A stretch of 64,000 nt of DNA from Ectopseudomonas khazarica (GCF_004521985.1 NZ_SBHZ01000008.1:1-64000), one strand, 5' to 3'; positions 19,416-28,407 are shown, numbered from the stretch's first letter. The notes: generated by a model from the letters alone, not told the origin. Numbers and translations: made by a program.

Positions 19416-19739
19416 TCATTTGTCTTTCGGGAATACGGTGTTGAGGTTGCGCCAGTCCTGCGACGAATCCTGGGCAGTGGCGTTCCAGTCCTGATAGGTG
19501 CTCATCATGTCGGGCACCTGAGCCGGCCACCAGCAAGGGTCGGAGCATCCGTAGAGGTCGGCCTCCATCGGCTGACAGAGGGAGCTCACACCGCCGAAGG
19601 CGTCCACCTCCCAGCCCGGATCGGTGGTGGCGGTGCAGCCGGCCACGGCGCTCATGGCCACGACCTCTTCGATACGATCTTCGGCTGCAGCTTGTTCGAG
19701 CAGTTGTGCTTTGTTGTTGAGCGGCTTCAGATGTTTCAT
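19416..19739 (-). CDS. qhpC: Quinohemoprotein amine dehydrogenase gamma subunit precursor (CTQ-bearing)
   Basis: Small catalytic subunit carrying cysteine tryptophylquinone. A 28-residue leader ([10 protein letters not shown]...EEVVA) without a Sec-type hydrophobic core precedes the mature part beginning [16 protein letters not shown]. With precursor numbering (mature number plus 28), all residues known to be cross-linked are present: thioethers Cys35-Glu44, Cys55-Asp61 and Cys69-Asp77, and the cofactor pair Cys65-Trp71. QhpD is known to make the thioethers, QhpG to hydroxylate the Trp and QhpE to remove the leader. All three are encoded here. Length 107 is standard. It sits between qhpD (1-base gap) and qhpB. 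Identification is very strong. Confidence 0.96.
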   Translation of the reverse strand: MKHLKPLNNKAQLLEQAAAEDRIEEVVAMSAVAGCTATTDPGWEVDAFGGVSSLCQPMEADLYGCSDPCWWPAQVPDMMSTYQDWNATAQDSSQDWRNLNTVFPKDK

Positions 19740-19740
19740 G

Positions 19741-21171
19741 TCAGTGCGCCTTCCGCGGAGAGATGTAACTGCTGATGAAGGCCGGGTTGACGGCCATGAT
19801 ACGGCTGTAGACCTCGATGCCGAAGTCCACCCAGTCGCGCATCAGCTCGCAGTAGTGATAGGTCGGGTGAGTCGGGTCGCCGTAACGGGCGTAGCTCTCG
19901 TGATAACAGCCCCCGGAGCACAGGTTGCGAATGCGGCAGCTGTCGCAGCCGGTGCCCGAGCGATCCAGGCGCTGGGACAGGAAATCGTTTAGCTCGACCT
20001 GCTTCACGCCACTGTGCACATTGCCGAAGGTCGGCATGCTGGAACCGGTGAAACGGTGGCAGAGGTTCAGCTCGCCCTTGTGGTCCACCGCCAGCATCTT
20101 CAGGCCGGCGCCGCAGGGCAGCGCCTTCTTGTGCCCTTCATGGATGTCGGTGATCAGCTGGTGCAGGTTGGAGAAGCCGATGTTGCGGTGTTCCAGCGCC
20201 GCGTCCAGGTAGCGCCGGCCGAGGGCCTTCATGTTGGCGAAGACCTCGACCAGTTCCTCAGCGGTCAGGTTGTAGTCGGCCATGTCTCCCGAGGTGACCG
20301 GCGCGAAGCCGACTTCGGCGAAACCCAGTTCGTTGAACAGGTGGTTCCAGATGGTCTCGACATCGGTGATGCCGCGCGTCAGGGTCACCCGCGCCCCCAC
20401 CGGACGGCTGCGATAGCGCGACAGCAGCAGGTCGACCTTGCGCCGCACCACGTCATAGGTGCCCTGCCCGCCCACGGTGATGCGGTTGCGATCGTGCACC
20501 GTCTTCGGCCCGTCGATACTGATCGACAACCCGAAGCGATGGGCATTGAGGTAGTCGATGATCTCTTCGGTGAGCAATGTGGCATTGGTGGTCATGATGA
20601 ACTCCACCTGCTTGCCCGCCTCGGCGAAACGCCGCTCGCAGTAGTCCACCATGTGCTCGATCAGTGCCCGGTTGGAGAGCGGCTCGCCGCCGAAGAACAC
20701 CACGCTGTAGCGCGGCTCGTCCGGCGACTCCTTGAGCAGCATCTCCACCGAGGCCTCGGCGGTCTGCGCCTGCATCTTCTTGCCGGCCGAGGGCTTGTCC
20801 AGGTCTTCCTTGTAGCAGTAGGTGCAGCTCAGGTTGCAGCCGGTGTTGACGTTCAGCACCACCGTGTTCAGCGCCGTGCGTTCGACCCTGGCGATGCCGA
20901 TTTCCGGCGTCAGTGGCGAGCCGTCGCTGACCACTTCCAGCGCGATCAGCTCGCGCAGCGTTTCATCGATGGCCTGCCCGGCGAAACGGTCGGCCAGACG
21001 CCGCACCAGGTCTTCGGACGAGCAGCTCTGCTGACGCAGCGCGTCGATGATGCCGCCCGTCACGTCATCGGCGGCGAACAGCGAACTGCTCGGAATGTGG
21101 AACAGCATGCGGTCGGCATCCACTCGCACTTCGTGCAGGTTGCGCTCGACCAGATTCAAGATTGCGCCCAT
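19741..21171 (-). CDS. qhpD: Radical SAM/SPASM thioether-forming enzyme QhpD
   Basis: Cytoplasmic radical SAM enzyme that forms the three Cys-to-Asp/Glu thioether bonds in the QhpC precursor. An N-terminal precursor-recognition-like domain (about residues 1-90) precedes the 4Fe-4S triad C112-x3-C116-x2-C119 ([13 protein letters not shown]). [10 protein letters not shown] and [15 protein letters not shown] are radical SAM barrel motifs. The C-terminal SPASM region has clustered cysteines ([40 protein letters not shown]) for two auxiliary clusters. Length is 476. The start follows CGGGAGGTCGCC. It lies between qhpA and qhpC in one operon. Confidence 0.95.
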   Translation of the reverse strand: MGAILNLVERNLHEVRVDADRMLFHIPSSSLFAADDVTGGIIDALRQQSCSSEDLVRRLADRFAGQAIDETLRELIALEVVSDGSPLTPEIGIARVERTALNTVVLNVNTGCNLSCTYCYKEDLDKPSAGKKMQAQTAEASVEMLLKESPDEPRYSVVFFGGEPLSNRALIEHMVDYCERRFAEAGKQVEFIMTTNATLLTEEIIDYLNAHRFGLSISIDGPKTVHDRNRITVGGQGTYDVVRRKVDLLLSRYRSRPVGARVTLTRGITDVETIWNHLFNELGFAEVGFAPVTSGDMADYNLTAEELVEVFANMKALGRRYLDAALEHRNIGFSNLHQLITDIHEGHKKALPCGAGLKMLAVDHKGELNLCHRFTGSSMPTFGNVHSGVKQVELNDFLSQRLDRSGTGCDSCRIRNLCSGGCYHESYARYGDPTHPTYHYCELMRDWVDFGIEVYSRIMAVNPAFISSYISPRKAH

Positions 21172-21246
21172 GGCGACCTCCCGGAAGTTTTCCCAATCGT
21201 CGTTGCGAATCCGGGCAGGGCGTGGCCCCGCCCGGGCCGTTGCCCC

Positions 21247-22812
21247 TCAGGGCAGCGGCGGGTTGTTCCAACGCTGTACGGTGACGATCAGCTGGCCTTC
21301 ACCCTTCTGGCCACCCTCCTCCAGCTCGGCGATCACCTTCAGGTTGCCGGCGTTGTTGGTCATCATCTTGCGCTGCGGGTTGGGACCAGCAGCGCCAGGG
21401 ACGAACACGCCGTCCTTCTGCATCTGCCCGGCGAACTTCACGTCCTCGTCTTCCCTGGCGCGCTCATCGAAGGGCTGTACCGACCACTTGGCCGGCAGGT
21501 AGCCGATCCGGTAGGGCTGACCTTCGTCATCCCTGCCCCAGGCCTCGGCCTCGAAGCGTCCCTGCACCTTGGGCGTCGAACCACCGTTCTCGCCCACGCG
21601 GGCGATGGAGAACGCGGGCACCACTTTCACTTCGGCGATGTCCTTGTACACCGCCAGGTCGACGCCCCCGAGATCGCCCAGTACGACGCTGCGACGGCCC
21701 GGCGCAGCCGTGGCTGCGGCCTTGACCCGCAACCGCACCTGCGTCGGGGTGGCCTCGAGTACCTTCACCACCTCGAGGCCCGCACCGAGCTGCACGCTGC
21801 CCTGCAAGCCGCTGCCCACCAGGGTCAGCTCGACTTCGCTACCGGCCCTGACATACGCCGGCTGCACGGCCAGCAACCTGGCCTGGCCTTGCTGGGCGGC
21901 ACTGAAGTCCAGACCACGCTCGTCATGCTCGGCATCGAACATGCGCCCTTTCATCTCGCCGTTCAGGGCCGCGAAGACCTGGCGCATGCGGGTGTCACCG
22001 ATCTTCACGTTGCCGCGCCATTCGTAGCCGTTGTAGAGAATGGCCGAACCGCCACCGACGAAGGGCGTGCCATCGGCGTACTGGCCGTTGACCTCGACCT
22101 TGAAGGTGTCACCCGTGTCGGCGCTCACCGTCATTACGCCACGCACATCACCCTTGGCCAGCATGTGCCCACTGAACGCCCATTGGCCCAGCAACACCTT
22201 GGCCTCGGGTCTGGCCTTCTGCCATTCGGACCAGGCCTGGCTGTCCAGCGGGTAGCGCTTGGCCAGCTCCGGCACCATCTCCGCGAGGGCGAGATCGAGC
22301 CAGTCACGGTCACGCGCCTGCGCCTGGTACTCGAGCGACGGCCACTGCCCCAGATGGAAGTGGACCAGATGCTCCCACTCCTTGGCCGGCCGGCGCTGCA
22401 GGGCGACACGGGCCCCGGAGTGGCAACGGCCACAGGTCTGGCTCAACTGCTCGTCGAACGTCTCGACCGTGTTCAGGCGACGCTCCATGGCGTAGCGCAC
22501 CCCCTCGGTTTCATCCGGGGCCAGGCCCTGCTTGTCGGCCAGGTACTTGACCAGGGTGCGGCGCTCGTCATCGGCGATGTTCAGGCCATGCATCAGCTGC
22601 ATGCGCGCGATGCTCATCAGCCAGCCCTCGGGGGTCTTGCGCTGGTGGCTGATACGACTGATGGCGTCGCCGCCTTCGGGAATATGGCAGCCCACGCATT
22701 TGGACTCGAGGAGGGCTTGCCCCTCCTGCGCTGCCTGGGCCTGGGCGAGCATCAGCGAGGTCATGGCCAGAGCCAGGATGCCCGCACGCTGCCGGAGTCG
22801 AGTCGTCTTCAA
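21247..22812 (-). CDS. qhpA: Quinohemoprotein amine dehydrogenase alpha subunit (diheme cytochrome c)
   Basis: Electron-transferring periplasmic subunit. It starts with TTG at 22812, preceded by a strong GGAGG site; no better in-frame ATG exists. A signal peptide ends near AQAQA. Two heme c sites are present: CVGCH at 39-43 and CGRCH at 127-131. The remainder is the beta-rich part of the alpha subunit (YADGTPFVGGGSAILYNGYEWRG, immunoglobulin-like domains AYVRAGSEVELTLVGSGLQG and KVVPAFSIARVGENGG). Length 521 fits known alpha subunits. First gene of qhpADCB. Regulation is probably by the AcoR-type activator through the upstream region. Confidence 0.94.
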   Translation of the reverse strand: MKTTRLRQRAGILALAMTSLMLAQAQAAQEGQALLESKCVGCHIPEGGDAISRISHQRKTPEGWLMSIARMQLMHGLNIADDERRTLVKYLADKQGLAPDETEGVRYAMERRLNTVETFDEQLSQTCGRCHSGARVALQRRPAKEWEHLVHFHLGQWPSLEYQAQARDRDWLDLALAEMVPELAKRYPLDSQAWSEWQKARPEAKVLLGQWAFSGHMLAKGDVRGVMTVSADTGDTFKVEVNGQYADGTPFVGGGSAILYNGYEWRGNVKIGDTRMRQVFAALNGEMKGRMFDAEHDERGLDFSAAQQGQARLLAVQPAYVRAGSEVELTLVGSGLQGSVQLGAGLEVVKVLEATPTQVRLRVKAAATAAPGRRSVVLGDLGGVDLAVYKDIAEVKVVPAFSIARVGENGGSTPKVQGRFEAEAWGRDDEGQPYRIGYLPAKWSVQPFDERAREDEDVKFAGQMQKDGVFVPGAAGPNPQRKMMTNNAGNLKVIAELEEGGQKGEGQLIVTVQRWNNPPLP

Positions 22813-22879
22813 GGTCAGACCTCCACGGTGTTGTTCTTATGATCCGCACCCCGAGCAGGTGCGCCTGGCCAGAGCAAAT

Positions 22880-22894
22880 ACACATTGCGTGCCA
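22880..22894 (-). promoter_or_regulatory. Possible degenerate sigma-54 promoter of qhpADCB
   Basis: On the minus strand TGGCACGCAATGTGT has a perfect -24 box (TGGCACG), but at the -12 position GT replaces the conserved GC. It would give a leader of about 55 bases to the TTG start. The imperfect -12 makes this uncertain. Confidence 0.35.
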
Positions 22895-23001
22895 CACAGG
22901 GACAAATGCATTCGCAGCAAGGACTTAGCGGTAAAACGAGGGTTTTCTGGCCGACGGGATCGAGCCTGCGGCGTCTAAATTCGCGACAGGCTGTTCCAGC
23001 T

Positions 23002-23073
23002 TGAGACGAACGCACCCAGGCTTCTCCGATGCGGGACGCCGAGGCCGTCCCAGGCCCGTCTCAGGCCGTCTCA
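23002..23073. promoter_or_regulatory. Phased repeats, candidate upstream activator sites
   Basis: Boxes CGTCCCA (23046), CGTCTCA (23057) and CGTCTCA (23067) start 11 and 10 bases apart, i.e. one helical turn. Inverted partners TGAGACG (23002-23008) and GGGACG (23033-23038) lie upstream; GGGACG-N7-CGTCCC is a perfect inverted repeat. The block is about 90-155 bases from the consensus sigma-54 promoter, a usual distance for NtrC-type enhancers. Confidence 0.5.
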
Positions 23074-23159
23074 ATCTGCAACAGCGGGCTGCCGCGACAG
23101 AGCACGAATCTCCGAACCTTTTCTTTCCATATCAATCTCTTACCTCGCAGATCGAGCAT

Positions 23160-23174
23160 TGGCACGAGGGTTGC
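23160..23174 (+). promoter_or_regulatory. Consensus sigma-54 promoter of the aldehyde dehydrogenase gene
   Basis: TGGCACGAGGGTTGC is a complete match to the sigma-54 consensus TGGCACG-N4-TTGC. Transcription should begin near 23186, 28 bases before the ATG at 23214. Confidence 0.85.
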
Positions 23175-23213
23175 GAAAGGTCACCGCGACTCCAATAAGC
23201 AGAGGTACCCCCA

Positions 23214-24707
23214 ATGTTTGCCGACCTGCCCGTCCTGCCCCAGACCCACGCCTTCCTCAACCGCAAGCTGCAGATGCTGATCGGCGCCGAATGGTGCGAC
23301 GCCATCAGCGGGGCCACCCTGGACTTTCGCAACCCGGCCACCGGCGAGGTCATCGGTCAGGTGCCCTCGGCCAGTGCCGACGACGTCGACCGCGCCGTCC
23401 GCGCCGCCCGCCGGGCTTTCGATGACTCGGCCTGGAGCCGCATGCGCCCGCGCGACCGCCAGAACCTGCTGTGGCGCCTGGCCGAGCTGATGGAGCGCGA
23501 TGCGCAGCAGCTGGCCGAGCTGGAGTGTCTGAACAACGGCAAGAGCGCCGCCGTGGCTCAGGTCATGGACGTGCAACTGGCCATCGACTTCCTCCGCTAC
23601 ATGGCCGGCTGGGCCACCAAGATCGAAGGCAGCACGGTCGAGCCCTCGCTGCCGCTGATGCCGGGCGAGGACTTCCATGGCTTCATCCGCCGCGAAGCCG
23701 TCGGCGTGGTGGGCGCCATCGTCGCCTGGAACTTCCCCTTGCTGCTGGCCTGCTGGAAGCTCGGCCCGGCGCTGGCCACCGGCTGCACCCTGGTGCTCAA
23801 GCCTGCCGATGAAACGCCGCTGACCGCTCTCAAGCTGGCCGAGTTGGTGCTCGAGGCCGGCTACCCGGCCGGGGTGTTCAACGTGGTCACCGGCACCGGC
23901 CTCAATGCCGGCGTCGCCCTCACCCGCCATCCGGGTGTGGACAAGCTGACCTTCACCGGTTCGACCGAAGTGGGCAAGCAGATCGGCAAGGCCGCCATGG
24001 ACAACATGACCCGCGTGACCCTGGAACTGGGCGGCAAGTCACCGACCATCGTCATGCCCGACGCCAACCTCGCCGAGGCCGCGGCCGGCGCTGCCAGCGC
24101 GATCTTCTTCAACCAGGGCCAGGTGTGCTGCGCCGGCTCGCGCCTGTACGTGCACCGCAAGCACTTCGACAATGTGGTTGCCGACATCGCCGGCATCGCC
24201 AACGGCATGAAACTGGGCAACGGCCTCGACCCCAGCGTGCAGATGGGCCCGCTGATCTCCGCCAGGCAGCAGGAGCGCGTCACCGGCTACATCGACCTCG
24301 GCCGCGAACTGGGTGCCACCATCGCCTGTGGTGGCAAGGGCTTCGGCCCAGGCTACTTCGTCAAGCCGACGGTGATCGTCGACGTCGACCAGCAGCATCG
24401 CCTGGTGCAGGAGGAGATCTTCGGCCCGGTGCTGGTCGCCATGCCGTTCGAGGACATCGACGAGGTCGTGCGCCTGGCCAACGACAACCCCTACGGCCTC
24501 GGCGCCAGCATCTGGTCCAACGACCTGGCCTCGGTGCACCGGATGATTCCGCGCATCAAGTCCGGCTCGGTCTGGGTCAACTGCCACAGCGCGCTCGATC
24601 CGGCCCTGCCGTTCGGCGGCTACAAGCTCTCCGGCGTCGGCCGGGAAATGGGCGCAGCCGCCATCGACCACTACACCGAGCTGAAATCGGTGCTGATCAA
24701 GCTGTGA
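23214..24707 (+). CDS. NAD(P)-dependent aldehyde dehydrogenase for amine catabolism
   Basis: Oxidises the aldehyde released by the neighbouring amine dehydrogenase to an acid. The ALDH superfamily motifs are complete: AWNFPLLLACWKLGPALATG, LKPADETPLTALKLAEL, cofactor loop FTGSTEVGKQIG, catalytic Glu in LELGGKSPTIV, catalytic Cys305 in FFNQGQVCCAGSRLYV, and EEIFGPVLVAMPF. Length 497, with closest resemblance in memory to phenylacetaldehyde or betaine-type ALDHs. It is transcribed from a consensus sigma-54 promoter, divergently from qhpADCB, and converges on qhpG with a shared hairpin. The exact aldehyde is unknown. Confidence 0.92.
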   Translation: MFADLPVLPQTHAFLNRKLQMLIGAEWCDAISGATLDFRNPATGEVIGQVPSASADDVDRAVRAARRAFDDSAWSRMRPRDRQNLLWRLAELMERDAQQLAELECLNNGKSAAVAQVMDVQLAIDFLRYMAGWATKIEGSTVEPSLPLMPGEDFHGFIRREAVGVVGAIVAWNFPLLLACWKLGPALATGCTLVLKPADETPLTALKLAELVLEAGYPAGVFNVVTGTGLNAGVALTRHPGVDKLTFTGSTEVGKQIGKAAMDNMTRVTLELGGKSPTIVMPDANLAEAAAGAASAIFFNQGQVCCAGSRLYVHRKHFDNVVADIAGIANGMKLGNGLDPSVQMGPLISARQQERVTGYIDLGRELGATIACGGKGFGPGYFVKPTVIVDVDQQHRLVQEEIFGPVLVAMPFEDIDEVVRLANDNPYGLGASIWSNDLASVHRMIPRIKSGSVWVNCHSALDPALPFGGYKLSGVGREMGAAAIDHYTELKSVLIKL

Positions 24708-24713
24708 CATGGT

Positions 24714-24732
24714 CCGGCCCGATCAGGGCCGG
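24714..24732. terminator. Bidirectional hairpin between aldehyde dehydrogenase and qhpG
   Basis: CCGGCCC and GGGCCGG form a perfect 7-bp stem around GATCA. The loop and right arm include the last codons and stop of qhpG (minus strand), so the hairpin overlaps that gene. It probably ends transcription from both sides. Confidence 0.5.
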
Positions 24733-26024
24733 TAGCCCTGCTGCAGCAGCCAGCCCTGGACAGTCCGCCGCGATGCGGGTGCCAGAGCGGCCAGCGCAGC
24801 CTCCAGGCGCCCCGCCTGCAGGCTGCGTACGATGGGCGCCAGTGCCACTCCGTCGATGTGCCAGATCCCCAGCGGCTGATCGGCCGTCAGCACCACCTCG
24901 GCCTCATCGATCAGGCCATCGTTGAGCACCGGCATGCTCGCCACCTGCAGCCGGGCGATATCGGCGTCGACATGCAGTGGCTGTGCGTCCGGCCAGCCAC
25001 GCCGCGCGCGCCAGAACGCAGCATCGGCCCAGCGCGGCTCCGCCGTATAGAAGTCACGCCCGGTCCGGGCGAAACGCATGAACAGATGCTCGATGCGCTG
25101 CTGGTGAAAGCGGCAGGCCAGTTGCGTGCGTTCGGGGTGCTGCAGCAGGGTGTTGATCACCGCCGGGGCCTGCAACGCCGAGGACAGCGACTGGAACACG
25201 CCGTTGCCCGATAACGGATCGACCGCCATCGCCGCATCGCCAACGCGAATCCAGCCCGGTCCCACCACCTGCCGGGGCAGAATCGCCGTGCTGCTGCGCG
25301 CATGCACCGGCGCAGCGGCGTTGGCCGAATCGCCGAACAAGGCCTGGACCAGCGCCGATGCCTGGCGCCGCGCCGCACAATAGGCTGGCAGTTCGTCGCG
25401 CGGGGGCAGTTCGGCGGCAGCGGCGTCCAGGGTGATCTGCCAGTAGCAGCGGCCATCGGCCAGCGCCGCCATCCAGGCCCAGCCATCTGCCAGGCTCTCG
25501 ACGGCCGAACCTGCACGGCCCGGCTCAGCCTGCCAGCTGCTGAGCAGACTGAGAGTCTCCGGCCCACGCAGGCGCCCTTCGCCCAGCGGTGCCTGACGTC
25601 CCCGGGCTTCCACCAGGAAGTCCGCCAGCAGCGACCGGCCATCCTCCAGCACGATCCGTTGCTGCTCGCCCTGTTGCCCGAGCTGGCGTATCCGCCCCTG
25701 CAGCAGCTCGACGCCAGCGTCCGCCAGGTCGCGGCGCAGGGCCGCGTCGAACAGCGGGCGATCCAGCAGGCGCTCGTCGTTGAGTAGCTGGTCCACACCG
25801 CTCCAGCGTACCCGACGCGGCGTCGGCGGCGCCGCACTGGCCAGCGCCTGGTGCAGGCCGACCTGACGCAACCCCTCCAGCACCCGTGCGGACACCCCTT
25901 CCACCGCAGCGAAACGACGCCACTCGCTGATCACCCAGACCCGGTAGCCCAGGCGCTGCAAGCCCAGCGCCACCGCGCAGCCGGCCGGCCCTGCGCCGAG
26001 CACCGCGATCCGTGGCGCGTTCAC
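24723..26024 (-). CDS. qhpG: FAD-dependent monooxygenase QhpG (Trp hydroxylation for CTQ)
   Basis: Flavoprotein monooxygenase of the family shown to hydroxylate the precursor Trp of QhpC during CTQ formation; it acts in the cytoplasm. N-terminal dinucleotide fold IAVLGAGPAGCAVALGLQRLGY, then the second FAD motif GWIRVGDAAMAVDPLSGNGVFQSLSSAL (GD and DP elements) as in halogenase/PHBH-like proteins. Length 433. ATG 26024 overlaps the qhpE stop by ATGA, so translation is coupled. It is last in the R-F-E-G operon. No membrane segment is seen. The assignment rests on family motifs plus the complete qhp context. Confidence 0.9.
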   Translation of the reverse strand: MNAPRIAVLGAGPAGCAVALGLQRLGYRVWVISEWRRFAAVEGVSARVLEGLRQVGLHQALASAAPPTPRRVRWSGVDQLLNDERLLDRPLFDAALRRDLADAGVELLQGRIRQLGQQGEQQRIVLEDGRSLLADFLVEARGRQAPLGEGRLRGPETLSLLSSWQAEPGRAGSAVESLADGWAWMAALADGRCYWQITLDAAAAELPPRDELPAYCAARRQASALVQALFGDSANAAAPVHARSSTAILPRQVVGPGWIRVGDAAMAVDPLSGNGVFQSLSSALQAPAVINTLLQHPERTQLACRFHQQRIEHLFMRFARTGRDFYTAEPRWADAAFWRARRGWPDAQPLHVDADIARLQVASMPVLNDGLIDEAEVVLTADQPLGIWHIDGVALAPIVRSLQAGRLEAALAALAPASRRTVQGWLLQQGYRP

Positions 26025-26695
26025 CGGCGCCGCTCCGGGCCGAGATGCGCCGCCTCATGGCGCAGCCAGTCGTACACCGCCTGCCGATCGGCGCTGCGAT
26101 GCTGCGCCAGGTAGCCGGCGATCTGCCCGCTGAGCGCCGCGCAGGCCAGGCTGGCCCCGGCCAGTCCCGAAGGACCGCGAACCTGGGCGCCGAAATCGGC
26201 CTGGGCGCTGTTCAGCCAGGACCACTGTCCGGCCTGACAACGTGCGTCGCCACTGATACGGATGACCCCGGGATAGCTGGCCGGGTAGACCGGCTCGCCC
26301 TGCGCCGGGCTGGCGGCGCAGAGGATCACGCCGACGGCCTGCAGTTCGGCACAGGTCTCGCGCAGCACCGGGCGGTCACTGCGCAGGCCCAGGCTCAGGT
26401 TGATCAGGCGCACGTCCTGCTCCAGCAGCCAGTACAGGGCCGCCGCAATCTGCAGCGGACTGGTCTGCCAATGCCCGGCGAACACCTGGGCGCTATAGAT
26501 GCAAGCCCGCTCTGCCGGTGAGGACAGCGCATCGAGCACCGCAGTGCCATGCCCCAGGGCATCGGGCAGGGGCTCGCCCTGCTCCAGCACCTCGTGCTGC
26601 AGCCAGAAGCGCCGGGCATGGCTGACGCGGGCGGCCTGATGCGGGGCGAATCCACTGTCGACGAAGCCGATACGCAGCGTGCTGTCCATGCTCAT
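26021..26695 (-). CDS. qhpE: Subtilisin-like leader protease QhpE
   Basis: Intracellular serine protease that removes the 28-residue leader of QhpC. The catalytic triad is visible: Asp13 (IGFVDSGFAPH), His49 (DALGHGTAVLDAL) and Ser182 in GLAGASLACAALSGQIAG, where the usual GTS is GAS. LINLSLGL and ASPAQGEPVYPASYPGVIRIS are the other subtilase blocks. There is no signal peptide or propeptide, unlike secreted subtilisins, and at 224 residues it is short. The start at 26695 overlaps the qhpF stop (ATGA). An ATG at 26689 or 26734 is possible. Confidence 0.9.
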   Translation of the reverse strand: MSMDSTLRIGFVDSGFAPHQAARVSHARRFWLQHEVLEQGEPLPDALGHGTAVLDALSSPAERACIYSAQVFAGHWQTSPLQIAAALYWLLEQDVRLINLSLGLRSDRPVLRETCAELQAVGVILCAASPAQGEPVYPASYPGVIRISGDARCQAGQWSWLNSAQADFGAQVRGPSGLAGASLACAALSGQIAGYLAQHRSADRQAVYDWLRHEAAHLGPERRR

Positions 26696-28407
26696 GCCGG
26701 TTCCAGGCGCTGCAACCGGCCCTGCTGCAGACACAGGCTGAGGTCGGCCTCGCGCAGTGTCGATGGCCGGTGGCTGATCAGGATGCGCGTGCGCCCGGCG
26801 AAGAGCTGGTCGATGGCGGCGATCACCTCGCGCTCGGTGGCCTCGTCCACCGCCGAGGTGGCCTCGTCGAGCACCAGGATGCGCGGCTCCTGCAGCAGCG
26901 CGCGGGCAATGGCGATGCGCTGCCGCTGGCCGCCGGAGAGCTGCTGGCCACGCTCGCCCAGCGGACTGTCCAGGCCCTGTGGCAGGCTGGCGATCAGCTC
27001 GTCCAGGCGCGCCAGCCGGGCAACCCGTTGCAGCGCCTCGCGGCTGGCGCTCGGTGCGCTGTAGGAAAGGTTTTCTGCCAAAGTGCCGCGAAACAGCACG
27101 ATATCCTGGCTGACCACCGCGATACTGCGGCGCAGGGCGAACAGGTCCAGCTCGCGCAGGTCGACGCCATCGAGCAGCACCCGGCCCTGGTCAGGATCAT
27201 AGAAACGCTGCAGCAGATCGATCAGGGTCGACTTGCCCACCCCGGACGCGCCGCTGATCGCCACCTTGAGCCCCGCCGGGATCACCAGGTCGACGCCCCT
27301 CAACACTGCACCGCTGCGCTGCTCATGGCTGAAGTGCACGTCCTCCAGGCGCAGTTCCCCGCCCCCCTCGGCAAGGGGTGACGGCGCAGCGGGCTGGCGC
27401 ACGCTGACCGGCTCCTGCTGCAGCTCCATGACCCGGCCGAGGCTGACGGTCATGCGCTGCAAGGCCACATACAGGCCCAGCAGGCTCTGCACCGGCCCGA
27501 CGGCCATCCCCAGGTAGGTGGAGAACGCAATCAGCGCGCCCACCTGCCAGGTGCCCTGGATGACCCAGTAGCCACCGATCAGAAAGGCGCAGGCGCGTGA
27601 CAACGAGGTCAGGGTGCCGGGCAGCGCGTGGGTGAAGAACTCCGTCACCTGCACCTTGAGCAACTGGCGCATGTAGCCCTGGCCCAGCCCTTCCAGGCGT
27701 GCTGACTCACGCTGCTGGGCAGCGCTGGCCTGGATGAACTTCATCGCCGGCAGGGTCTCGACCAGGAACGACGAGACATCCGCCGAGCGCTCGCGCAGGC
27801 TGCGCACCTCGCGCTCGACCTTGCGCCGCATCCAGCGCAACCAGAGAACCTCGAGGGGGATCAGCAGCGCCAGCAGCAACGACAGCTGCCAGGACAGGAC
27901 CAGCATCAACGCCACCGCGCCGAGCAGGCCGATGACGCTGGAGACGGCGGAGAACAGCGAGTCCACGGCAAAACGCTGGATTTCCGCCACGTCGCCATCG
28001 AGCCGCGAAAGGATGTCGCCCAGCCGCTTGCGCCCGTAGAAGGCCGGCGACAGCTGCTGCAGGTGGCGATACAGGTCATCGCGCAGAGCGAACAGGATGC
28101 GCCCGGACAAACCTGTATGCAGGTAACGATTGATACCGGACAACAGGGTACCGAGGATGCCGACCGCTACCATGGCCAGCGCCACCTGCAGCAGGCGCGG
28201 GAAGTCCCTGGCCAGCAAGCCGTCGTCGATCAGGCTCTTGGTCAGCCACGGCTGCGCCAGCACCAGCAGCGAGGCGCACAGCGACAGCCCGAGCAAGGCC
28301 GCGATGGCACGCCGATGCGGCCTGACGAAGCCGAACAGCCAGGCCAGCGATCGGCGCAACAGTTCGGGGTCGTGGGTATCGACCAGCTGGGTCAGCAATC
28401 TGGGCAT
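26692..28407 (-). CDS. qhpF: ABC exporter (fused permease/ATPase) QhpF
   Basis: Half-size ABC exporter thought to move the cross-linked gamma subunit to the periplasm. Start MPRLLTQLVDTHDPELLRR at 28407; the frame extends further upstream into qhpR, which was rejected. Six membrane helices span about residues 25-300 (AIAALLGLSLCASLLVLAQPWL; VSSVIGLLGAVALMLVLSW). The ATPase domain has Walker A GASGVGKST, signature LSGGQRQRIAIARALL, Walker B RILVLDEATSAVD and H-loop LISHRPSTL. Length 571. It lacks an N-terminal C39 peptidase, consistent with a separate protease (QhpE) encoded next. 40 bases downstream of qhpR. Confidence 0.9.
   Translation of the reverse strand: MPRLLTQLVDTHDPELLRRSLAWLFGFVRPHRRAIAALLGLSLCASLLVLAQPWLTKSLIDDGLLARDFPRLLQVALAMVAVGILGTLLSGINRYLHTGLSGRILFALRDDLYRHLQQLSPAFYGRKRLGDILSRLDGDVAEIQRFAVDSLFSAVSSVIGLLGAVALMLVLSWQLSLLLALLIPLEVLWLRWMRRKVEREVRSLRERSADVSSFLVETLPAMKFIQASAAQQRESARLEGLGQGYMRQLLKVQVTEFFTHALPGTLTSLSRACAFLIGGYWVIQGTWQVGALIAFSTYLGMAVGPVQSLLGLYVALQRMTVSLGRVMELQQEPVSVRQPAAPSPLAEGGGELRLEDVHFSHEQRSGAVLRGVDLVIPAGLKVAISGASGVGKSTLIDLLQRFYDPDQGRVLLDGVDLRELDLFALRRSIAVVSQDIVLFRGTLAENLSYSAPSASREALQRVARLARLDELIASLPQGLDSPLGERGQQLSGGQRQRIAIARALLQEPRILVLDEATSAVDEATEREVIAAIDQLFAGRTRILISHRPSTLREADLSLCLQQGRLQRLEPA

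Larger units (their letters stand above)
22813..23213. other. Divergent control region between qhpA and the aldehyde dehydrogenase gene
   Basis: About 400 bases without a gene. It holds a perfect sigma-54 promoter toward the aldehyde dehydrogenase (23160-23174), a degenerate one toward qhpA (22880-22894), and a set of repeated CGTCTCA/CGTCCCA boxes with inverted partners (23002-23073) in the position expected for enhancer-binding protein sites. Confidence 0.7.

Noticed and set aside
20014..22842. 942-codon open frame antisense to qhpD and qhpA
   Set aside because: It is the mirror of two well-supported genes; its translation is low-complexity (His, Gln, Arg, Gly) and shows no family motif, as expected for high-GC antisense frames.
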